From the NCBI RefSeq assembly GCF_039555335.1, contig NC_092644.1:48090428-48154427 (forward strand): a stretch of 64,000 nucleotides of DNA. Direction: 5' to 3'. Shown piece after piece: positions 12,056 through 22,015 of the stretch. The stretch's first letter is position 1. The number at the start of each line of letters is the position of its first letter. The notes under the pieces are model-generated. The model was given only the letters and a program-made list of their open reading frames with translations. It searched no databases and had not been told where the DNA came from. The stretch comes from Amphiura filiformis. Lineage: Eukaryota > Echinodermata > Ophiuroidea > Amphilepidida > Amphiuridae. The translations under genes were made by a program, and so were the position numbers.

Positions 12056-13763
12056 CTGTAGTAAAATAATAACAAAACATTAAACTTCAGTGACATTTCT
12101 GGATACATACGCGTATGTAGTATCCAATTGATATGACTAATTGTTAAGAATTTTAGTAAAAAAGGGAATAATATTGAATTGATTAATTTGTATTTAAACA
12201 ATTTGTCAAGCAGCCATGAGCGCTGCCTGCAGTAGATATGTTACTAGACCACAAAAAGTGGCAGGTGACGGACCATATCAACACAAAATAGGCCATTTTG
12301 TTTAATTTAATTTTTCATTACATTTACTCAGAATTTACCTTGAGCTAGTTTATTATAGTATAAAAAAATACAACAGGGGTCTGTTTTTTCATGTTTTGAA
12401 AAACCAAATTTTGAAATATTTGTCAACAGAAAATAAAAATCCATTGAGAAAAAGTCTTGTTAGAACTACACCGGGGGAGGGGGGGGGCACACTCACTTTG
12501 GAAGTGACACGTATGTAGGGCTATTAAGACCCCCATTTTCAACGTTGCTGTCACCAAACCATCCCATTTGTTTATGAACACATGCTCTTATTTTTCCATT
12601 TGATCCGTCACCCAAAGACCCTTATTTTTCAATTTGAACAGCAAATTTCATTTAACACTGATTTTGTTACTTATTTTGGGGAAAAAAACCATTTGAAGCC
12701 ATTTAGAACTAGAAATACAATGTTCGAGGTTTATGTGGCACTGTTTCGACTCTCATCCAAAAGTTCCATTAAAAAAAGTCACCGAATGCCAAAATCCATG
12801 TTTTCACCCAATGACTCCATATTTTTATCCATTTCATATTGAAGTGCCCTCACCCAAACTACACACTTTTTAAATAGCTTTAAATGAATCATTGAAAATT
12901 ATAGGAGAATGTTCAAATTAATTTCAAAATTTAACGAAAACAATAAGATACAAAGCAATCATACCCTTCTTTAACCAAATCTCATTATCATTACCATTTT
13001 AATTTCTCATAGACAAGATGAGAATAATTTATCAATTAATTAAATTTGTTTTTGCAATCATCAGTAACTGCAAAGCCAATACAAAATGTGATCAAGCCTA
13101 AATGAGGAATATATGCATACAAACATTAATGAGATTTTACTAAAAGAGTGGTACAATATTGTTCTTGTATTTTATTGTTTTTAGTAAAAATTAAAATAAT
13201 AATTTTGGGGAACCATCTGCCCAAATTTGATAGGTATAATTTAATCATAATCGTGAATATAGTATAACCATGCTATTTGCTTGATAATATAGCAAATCAC
13301 AGCTTACAAGTTAGAAAACAATTCAGGAATCCAAAGGTATCCTTAAAATATTTTTGATATTTTATATTTACCTATTAGTACTCTATGTGTTGCTTTTCTG
13401 CAGGGGGGGGGTGCATCGTACCTGCACCCCCCCCAATTTGGAAAAGTATACAAAAGTCCCAAAATTTATGAGTGTACCGAGCAAAATAATCAGGTTTTTA
13501 CGCTTTTGTGGACAAAAACGTTGGACAAAAAAGGTCTAAATTTTGGGAAGAAAGTCCACTTTTCACAAAATTGCCCCCCCCCCCGGAGTCCTATTTTTTC
13601 AATATCAGCACCCCCCCAAATGAAATCCTGCGGAAGGGCCTGTCCCCAACGCTCCAATGTATTATGGAATCTATTATAATTGATTTTATAAATAATAAGG
13701 ATTCACCAAGCATCGATGGTCGATTGGCAGATTGAACTAATTTGGTTCTATTACCTAACTTAC
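12056..13763 (-). other. Intron between the linker and SGNH exons
   Basis: A 1.7-kb GT-AG intron, with GTAAGT at the donor and a tttactacag acceptor. It holds G/C homopolymer-rich repeat debris at 13400-13435 and 13570-13620, and a diverged member of the G-rich TIR repeat group near 12466-12850. I see no additional exon. Confidence 0.75.
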
Positions 13764-14145
13764 CAAGAGGATGAGTTCCTAACAAACCATCACTACGAGA
13801 GACTCCTGTAGGCCTGTTTGGATCCCAAGGTGGTCTTTGAGCACTACTTGGTACAGGTGGACGAACTACTGGTAGATCCAATATGCTGGGAATTTTCTTT
13901 CCTACTGGTGCTGCAGGCTGGTTTCCTTTAGGGGCTGGGTTAGCAGGTAAGGTACCAGTCTTATCCCACCTTGACGATTTTGGAGCTGGTTGATTACTGG
14001 GACCTGGTTGAGTAGAAGTAGATGGCACATTTGCTTTGTTGGTACTAGGGGTTAGTTTGGAGGTTGGGGATGTTGGTACTTGTTGGTTAGCAGCACTGGT
14101 TGATGGTTGAGGTAGTGGTTTTCTTGATTTCTCTTCATCTGAGCT
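13764..14145 (-). CDS. Proline-rich linker exon of the RS/SGNH gene
   Basis: The acceptor is cttctcag at 14153-14146 and the donor TTG|GTAAGT at 13763. Reading starts in phase 0 with SSDEEKSRK, which continues the acidic EKEE end of the RS exon naturally. The exon encodes about 127 residues rich in Pro, Ser, Thr and Gln, including PSTSTQPGPSNQPAPK and PVVRPPVPSSAQRPPWDP. It ends one base into a Gly codon (phase 1), matching the next exon. No folded domain is visible; I infer a disordered linker between the RS half and the C-terminal domain. Downstream of the donor the same frame runs on into intronic repeat sequence, which is not coding. Confidence 0.85.
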
Positions 14146-14400
14146 CTGAGAAGTGATTTAAAAATATAGAATATAACCAATTACTATACATATTTGTAGT
14201 ATCAAGTTCATTTTCTAATTTAATATATTATGTAGAAATTTAATATGGAGTGGTAAAGAAATGTTATTTTAGGTATTTTTCATTGGAATCACCCTGTATA
14301 TTTTTGGCACACCCTGGATATATCCATTCAAACTTTACAACAAACTTGATAGACTTGCAATCCTGACAACATATGCTTTCTAAAAATGTATACATTACTT

Positions 14401-14552
14401 GATGAGATGCGAGGAGAGAAGAAAAGAGGGGAAATTAGGGAGAGGGAAGATGGGAGAGGAGGGGGTTGGGAGAGGAGGGGAAAGAGGACACGAAAGGGGA
14501 GAGATGAGATGAGGAGAGAGAATAAAGATGAATGAAGAGGAGAGAAAAGATG
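14401..14552. repeat. Purine-rich low-complexity tract
   Basis: About 150 bases are almost only A and G on the plus strand (gagagg/gaggag-like imperfect repeats), so the transcript of the minus-strand gene carries a long pyrimidine run here. A tract of this kind can form unusual structures, but no function is visible. Confidence 0.85.
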
Positions 14553-15220
14553 AGCTTGTGTTTTGCTTGTTGGTTGAAAAAAAATCCTGGTTGACTATAT
14601 GTGACCGTACATACGAATGAGCAGTAAATGAAGGTCATCAATTGTATTCTGAGTTACGTGTCTCATTAAATGAGGTACACGTAGCACCAAATTGAGGTAC
14701 CTATGAATATTTCCCATTTTACACTGTAACTCAGAATACAATTGAGGACATTTACGGCTCATTCGTGCTGTAACGGGTCACATATGGCAATTTTTCACCA
14801 AAAGACCCAAAATACTTGCAAGCTACATGACAGTCCTATATGGATATTTTGTTTGCTGTTATTTTCAAAGTCAATGATTCTTAGTTTTCTCTTAAAGTAT
14901 ACCATGAAAATATGTTTAGCCAATTAACTATTCCAATATTACCATGAGGTAAAGGGAATGCCTATATTAATTCATAGCGGGTGTTAGCTTCTCGCTGCCC
15001 GGGATCACAATTATTGCAAACCCTTTTGTGTTTGCATAGATGAGTAGAAAGAAATATTGACATCCACAGTAAACTATTCATTCTTTCTTATCCACAGAAT
15101 AGATATCATATATTAAAAGCAACACTATATTAAATCCAATGAGAGATAAGAGTATTATCAAAGAGACAATGAATTGGACAAAAAAATGCTGAAATGGGGC
15201 CTGTTAATTTTGTATCCGTA

Positions 15221-18200
15221 CGAGGGGCGGTCAAAAAGTTCGTAGAACAAGGTATGCTACTTTGTCACACGGTATTGAATTTGGTCTCATTTGAAAGCTT
15301 CTTCCTTCAAAACATTATTGCAAAAATATTAGAGTTTTGCCTCACTGTTTATGGGCAGGACACTCTTCAAAGGAAGCCTACCTCCATGAATTCACAGGTA
15401 CTACTAGAAGTGAACACAGGGTCATCATGGAAATTTCTCCCAATGGTGATGAAAACTCAAATGAGTTGCTCTAAATGGTGATGAGGTCCTTGATATTCAA
15501 CAGCAAAGGAATGGTCCCAAGAGTTCAGGGATGGAATGTGCATCCTTGAAGATGATCCAAGGCAAGGTCCAAAAGACTTGCTGACGTCATCACTAGTGAT
15601 ATACGTGGTGGTATAGTGACATTGATAATAAATAAAGAACCAAAAAAGAAAGATAAGATAACCACAAAATATAACATCTCTGATGAAGGTGTTTTCAACA
15701 TAAATCCATTAACATTTGGGTATTCCAGGGTGTCTTCTATATGGGGGTCCCAGAATCATAAAATTGAATACCAGTTGACATAATCAAGTCCACACCTTCT
15801 ATACGCTTAGAATGTGGACTGAGACAAGTTTAATCTATATTTGGCTAAAGGTGATAGATATACATTAATCAACGAAATTATGAGTCCATTCAGTGGAAAC
15901 ACATCCATCTCCTACCCACAAGAAGATAATTTATTTACTCGGTCACCATAGTGGAAGGTCTTCATCACTGTTTTCTGCGATTCAGGGAGAGTCTTGATAA
16001 CAGTACATTTGCCAAATGAAAGTACAATCATAGGTATATGGTCGAATCCAACGAAAAGTGTACACGGCATGTTCAGGGCCATAACTTAAAAGTATTAATC
16101 AATTGGCATTCGCTTTTGTATTGTGTTTATTCGCCTTGATCATACGCTTCGCCCATATATAATAAGACCCCTTCTGTGAAAAACTTAGACACAGAGACCC
16201 CAAAACATGCTATTTTTACCCATTTTTTCAAAATATTTCTTACAGTATTTTTAAAAACATCTAGATCAGTTATGAAAAGAAGTCATTGGATTGAATCTAA
16301 ATTGATTTCCTGAAAGGTGTGTATTCAAAGATTGCCTGTTCAATTTTTCACATATTTGTACATAATTATGAATTTTTTGGGATAATTTTTTGAGTGGTAT
16401 TTTTTTACATTACCTACGAATACAATTTTTCATAGCACTAGATATATCTTTAAAAAATGGAAATCACTAATAAATGCGCAATTGATACAAGCTTTGATAT
16501 GTTCAATACTGAAATGCATTGCATTCGGACATCTTTATTATTGTGTTTAGCTGCCAGAAATTCTAAATGGCACAAAGGTAGGTTTGGTAAAAATATGCAT
16601 TACCTCCGAATACATGTTAAAAGCTGTGCCATTTCCACAAGGCGAGAGAATAGTAAACAATAGTTAAGCAATAGGTGCAGGGTAATACACTCTTTATTTC
16701 TACCAAGTTTCAATAACCTGCGTTTAAATATTTCTGAGATGTCAACAATAAAAGCAAGTATTCAGAGGGTAAATCTCGGTAACCGAATGTTACCTACTTA
16801 ATACACTTTTGACATCATGACAGTATTGTGAAACACCGCCATTCATGCCAATGCCCATATTGGTACATAACGAAGGTCTGTATGTTTGCTATCAAATCAT
16901 ATGTCAATGAAAGTTGCGAATTCACATACATGCCCACCATGCAAAACTGAATACGGCTTAATTGGTGAAAAATTTGTACTGAAATAGACGACGGTCTGCT
17001 CATTTGAAAGAAAAATCAGATTCAAAGAAGATTAGAAGGGATAAATACTTGGATTTGTCAACTGTCATGTGTGCTTCATTTTAAATGTTTACCGACCTTC
17101 TGGTTTCTGAGTAATTTGTGTCCAAATTGATTTATTCGAAGGTAACTTTGACGTTTTCGTTAAGGTTGTACCTACTAATACCATGAAAAAAAACGACTGT
17201 TCTCATTGTCTCATGATCTAGACAACACATTGATGGACCCTGGTATAAAGCTAATTGTAGTTGCCCTCAAACGAAAGGCCACAAGACGTAACTGACTCCA
17301 AGATGGACTTCACAAGTCTGCAATAACGGTTTTAAGCGATTTGTGTGCAATTAAGCAAATTAAAGTCACTTTAGTGCCTTTGTTTCTTACTTCAATCCTC
17401 TTTCAACCGCTGTAAACCGACATTATTAATACATGATAGGGTCTAAAGTATCAATAAACGCACATAAAGTATATAATTCATTCAACCTGCTTTATATACT
17501 GTAGTTCTGATTGCGATATCCTCCAAATGTCTAATTCTTACCTACAAATACTGAAATGTTACTTACGAATACAGCATAATACATGACATGTGTACGTGTA
17601 ATGAAGTGTCCCTACCAATGGAAATTAATTGTCAAAAACTTTAAGCGGTACCGGTACCCCAGGACACTATTATTACCCATATGCGGATTCATTCAACAAT
17701 TATTTATTATGTAAAATTGCTGATTAACTACTTGTATATCAAAATGAAGTGGTCAAAATCTTGCTAAAAGCATCAAAAATTTTTGATCTAAGGTAATAGC
17801 ATTTATTCATTTGGACGCACCATCTAAAAGAGATCTAAAACTACCATTTTATTAATTCATTACCATAATAGCAAAATTTAAACCTATAAACTCAATATAG
17901 ATATTGTTAAATCGCTCATGTTACCTACTTAATACCGGGTTTCTTCACCTTTTCATTGTATAAAGCGTTAGGTGTATGCGTATAATTCCTAATATTCTTG
18001 AAAACATATATCATACTCGTTCTTATACAATGTGTAAATTGATTCATACTCATTTGATAAATAAAATACAGAAACTGACCTAAACTTCATTTTCAAAAAT
18101 AAACTAGCATAAATTGACTAAGATCATATTGATCGCGTTATAAAAATAAAAACAAATATTTTCTGGTTGAGCTAGCATTTTCCTGACACCCTGTGGTCTA

Positions 18201-18914
18201 CATTACACGAAAAAAGCGTTAATGGGAATATTCCATTTGTTTTAGGTTGATTAGTATTGCGATAGTGAAAGCATCCTAGTGGTATTCAGTAGGTAACATT
18301 GGATTTTGATATCACATTTACTATCACACGCCCTGGATTTATTTTTCAAGATTAGTAATGGCACTTTTGGTTCCTATAAGGCCAATATGTCATCAATCAA
18401 TGGGCAAAAGGAAAAAATTGTGGAGACATTTTTATTTCGGACTTTTATTTTTGGCCCGTGAACACTTTTGGTTGGATTCGACCATATACATGTATCATAC
18501 AATTTTGATAGCAAAATTGAGGCAAGCCATCAAGTGAAGAATGTTGGTGGTAGGAATGTGGCCGTTCTCAAATAGTGTCCTGTGCCATTTTCTTAGTTTG
18601 TCAAGCTGCCATTCACGGCAGAGGGGTAAGTTAACTAAATCATCAAGCCATGTCCTCTAGTTAGTGAAACCTATTTTAGAATTTTAAGTCCTACCTTCAT
18701 AATATCAGGTTTGGTGGTGATCAATGCTGTTGAGCCTTGACTGAAGAGTGGCTCATGGAGCAATCGGAAGACCTCCATTTTGTTGACATAGGGTTCAAGA
18801 ATTGTGACGGGTGCATTGAGGTATGCAGTGACCATGTTCAAGAGTGATATAGAAAGAGTTTAGCTAGTCCTCTTTCAAGTACCTTGTTTTTACGAACTTA
18901 TTGACCGCTCCTCG
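15221..18914 (+). mobile_element. Fossil mariner element split by a later insertion
   Basis: The left end (cgaggggcggtcaaaaagtt) and right end (rc of aacttattgaccgctcctcg) form a mariner-type TIR of roughly 40 bp, each bordered by TA. Without the inner insertion the element is about 1.24 kb, the usual mariner size. Around 15512-15575 a plus-strand frame reads WSQEF-DG-ILEDDPRQG, matching the W-x3-F-x2-G...EDDPR block at the N-terminus of mariner transposases. No long open frame survives, so it is an inactive relic. Confidence 0.8.
16039..18484. mobile_element. 2.4-kb non-autonomous TIR transposon nested in the mariner
   Basis: The left end tggtcgaatccaacgaaaag pairs with the right end, which reads acttttggttggattcgacca. 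TATA flanks both sides (16035-16038 and 18485-18488), a 4-bp target duplication, or TA if the TIR is taken as longer. There is no transposase frame. The inside carries at least nine copies of a motif resembling TTACCTACNAATAC. The superfamily is unclear (Tc1/mariner-like or Sola-like). Confidence 0.78.
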
Positions 18915-20371
18915 TAACTTTGTTTTAGTTACAGTACTAGATTGGGGACCACTCAATAGAAGTGACATGTATGTGCCAAGAGGCCTATTGATATATAGTG
19001 TTGTTTTTTAAAAAAAGGAAGGCCATTGCCTGGGGTCATTAGGTATAACAAAATTTTAAAAGCGGTCATTTGGAAACATTGAACATTTTGAAGAGGTATC
19101 AGGTAAAAAATTTCAAAACAATTAAGCAAGTCTATTTTTGTTCCAAATTTACACTACAAATTTGCTGAAATGAGAGAATATGAAAGTTTCTGTATTATGA
19201 CACTTTGATGATAAAATTCTAGAGAAAAATTGGGTAGCCGAACCTAAATGGGGGTCATTGGGTAATGGGTATAACTTAAAGCTCACGAGAAATTTAAAAA
19301 CAAATGCGAAATGTGATTTTTTAAATTTTTTTATTCCCGACTTTTTGCTGATTTTTTCTGGAAAAACTATATAAAATTTTTTTTTTTTTTTAAATAAAAA
19401 AAATTCTGCATTTGTTTTTTGTCAAATCGTGGGATTTTACAAACGCGCGCGCAAGCTTTGAGACAAACCTTTTTTTTTTTGGCCTTATTCAAGTACCCCC
19501 CCATCCCAGGGAATGTGGGAATGATGGGGTTTGTAATTTTTTGACTAATTACATTATGGTAGATCCCATGACCTCTGGGGATCCCTGTATGCATTGCATG
19601 CCCCACTAGCATCCCATTGTTTCCACTATCCAATCCCCAGGTTACAGATTTGGTAAACTAAATGTTCTCAAAGAGAAGAGAAAAGGTTATAGGAGGAGGA
19701 GGAAAGACAAGCTGAAGATGAATAAAACTTTACTTTGATGAAGTTTACATAATATCCAATTGAGATTGGCTATATTGTATGTCCCTCTGCCTTGAATGAT
19801 TGTTACCAAGCCACTGACTACTCCTGGCAATAGCATAGACAGGATTTTTTTCAGAGGCCGGGGGAGTGACTCGGGTGAGGGAAGGTGCAGAAAATGCCTA
19901 CAAGGAGGCAAAAAGATGTTCCATGGGGATGGGAGGGGTCAGGGGGCTATGCTACTCAATTATTGTACTCATTATTGTAAATAACAGCAACTTTTTCAAT
20001 GTGCATGTTGCAGTGAGCATGATAGCCCAAGCACTGATCAAAGAGTAGGCCTATTACCGCCTATATGCAATTACAGGCTAAGCTAAGGGATCTATCATCA
20101 CCTGAAGTGCAGTTAGAACCACAGCATGATAGCCTAAGCACTGATCAAAGAGTGTGTGCAATTGCAGGCTAAGCTAACCCTAGTAAGTGCACAGCAATGT
20201 GCACAGCAAGAACTAGCTTTCATCAGTGCAGCTAATGAGTCCATGAAAGAGTTACACTCAGAAAATGTGATCTTTGCCATGTTTTCTTGGAATCAATCTA
20301 GCCAAAGGTGGCTTTCCATTTAAAGCAGCTCTATCTCCACAAAAAGAAAGTTAATGACAAGTATACCTTAC

Positions 20372-20455
20372 AGCTTCAGTCTGTGGTTTCCATTCCACAG
20401 GATTTACTAATCCTTTGTTTCTCTGAGCCAGGTTCTGAACTTCTGGTAACATAAG
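20372..20455 (-). CDS. Candidate 84-bp cassette exon of the RS/SGNH gene
   Basis: The segment is open in the frame used by the gene, exactly 28 codons long and phase 0 on both sides. It ends at a good donor (CT|GTAAGG at 20371) and starts after ACAAG at 20456. It would fit in frame between the RS exon (phase 0 end, 22016) and the proline-rich exon (phase 0 start, 14145). The peptide reads LMLPEVQNLAQ, then a KGLVNPVEWKP stretch, which looks protein-like. The weak point is the acceptor, which lacks a strong pyrimidine tract. A longer version starting after an AG near 20526 would have the wrong phase. Confidence 0.45.
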
Positions 20456-22015
20456 CTTGTTTTGATTATAATGGGAACAAGTCAAGGTTTTTATGGTTCT
20501 CTCTCCTCTATTTTGTAGACAGAAAACTGTTGTTTGTTGGGAATGCCCATTTGACCAGGCTAGCTCTAGGAGTGTGAAATTGCTCACTTGCTGACTAGTG
20601 TATGACGATTTACAAGAACAATTATGGAGGGTTTGAGCTATAAATTTATGTACTCCCTGTTTATTTATAATTTTAATACATGTATGTATCTAGATTTTCG
20701 GGAAATGTTCATCACAGCTTATGAATCACACTCTTGAGGGAGTTTAGTCTTCAAGGATTTATACTTGAACTCTTGACATGGAAAATTCGAAACAGAAACA
20801 AAATACAGAAAATGACTGTACATACATTTGCAACCACAGGTTCAGACTACATACATTTGAATGAGAATCATATCAGCCTATCATGGGATTGGTGAACAGA
20901 TCTGGAGTGATGAGTTCACCCAACACAGCTCTTATTCCCCTTCCCCATTCACAATGTTTGATAATATACTTTGTACTTCATCTTGAGAAGAAAATTACTG
21001 GCTCAAATCTGTCACCTGAGTCATTCAGGGCAATGGGTTTGAAATCTATGGGGCTTCTTCAATTATTTTCAAGGGCCTGTCATGGTTGTCTGGAGGACAA
21101 CCAGAATTTTTTTTAATTTGAACGCTGATTGTAATGTTAAAATGGTCTACATTTGTGACACTTTTGTAAGACTTAAGACTCACAATTCATTACCAATGCC
21201 AATGCCATGGATTGATGTACATTAAGATTTTAAAGAAATACTACAAACATATTATCTTTCCAAGATACCATAATTGTATAAATTGTTGTATAAAATTATA
21301 TAATTTGTGCAATGTGCATTAATTTGTTAGAGACTGCTATTACAGCTTTCCGTCAGAAGAGTAAGATGCAAATTTCAAGAAAACAGTCATCACATACTCC
21401 GTTTAGTGAATTCCACATTTCACCTTGTATTCCATTTTCATAAATTAATTATATATTATTTTATTATGTTATTTATGCGCTTATAGGATAAATATTGACG
21501 ACATTTTGAGTTTGACTATGAATGATGCAAAAATTTCATGTACTTACCATATTACAATAGAATATATTGGATTAATCACCCATTATGAAAACACATAAAT
21601 AGTCAGATACACAATGAAAGAAATATTATACCTAAACTGACAAAAGTAATTTGAACTGATGACAATCATTATTATGCACTAGCAGTATGAGTAGATTCAG
21701 TAGAAGAATACCAGAGAAGATGTCTTACCCTTCCCAGAATCCTTTGCAACATGATACATCACCTCATTTCATCAAATAACAGCCCTATTTCTTCTTACAT
21801 GTTCCACTTGTTTTCATGTTGAGAATAGAATGGCTAAACATGGGTGAATACTGAGATAGTCATGAAATAAATATAATTTGCAAGCTCTGGATATGCTCTG
21901 TTCACTGAGGTACCTTTTGTCATGTTGCACTGGATAGCAGATCAGTTCAGATTATTGAAATGGAAGAAATGCATTGTGGGAAGTGTAAGATATCTTCTCT
22001 GGATGAATACTATAC
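20456..22015 (-). other. Intron segment after the RS exon
   Basis: It starts with the GTATAG donor at 22015. Besides the MITE at 21711-22002 it is AT-rich sequence without a recognisable exon or other repeat. Confidence 0.6.
21711..22002. mobile_element. MITE, copy 2 of the AGAGAAGAT family
   Basis: About 290 bp, with ~30-bp imperfect TIRs (agagaagatgtcttac at the left, gtaagatatcttctct at the right) and internal blocks such as ttcatgttgagaatag shared with the copy at 8261-8546. It ends only about 14 bases from the splice donor of the RS exon, so it sits in the first bases of the intron. Confidence 0.75.

Larger units (their letters stand above)
14146..20371 (-). other. Long repeat-filled intron of the RS/SGNH gene
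   Basis: This interval holds a purine-rich tract (14401-14552), a fossil mariner split by another transposon (15221-18914), a poly(T) patch near 19377-19391, and a partly duplicated coding-like fragment on the plus strand (about 19990-20290). Apart from the candidate 84-bp exon at its upstream edge I see no in-frame exon of the host gene. Confidence 0.6.

Noticed and set aside
16035-16052. tRNA B-box-like word ggtcgaatcc
   Set aside because: It is the end of a transposon TIR and no A-box or cloverleaf can be drawn around it.
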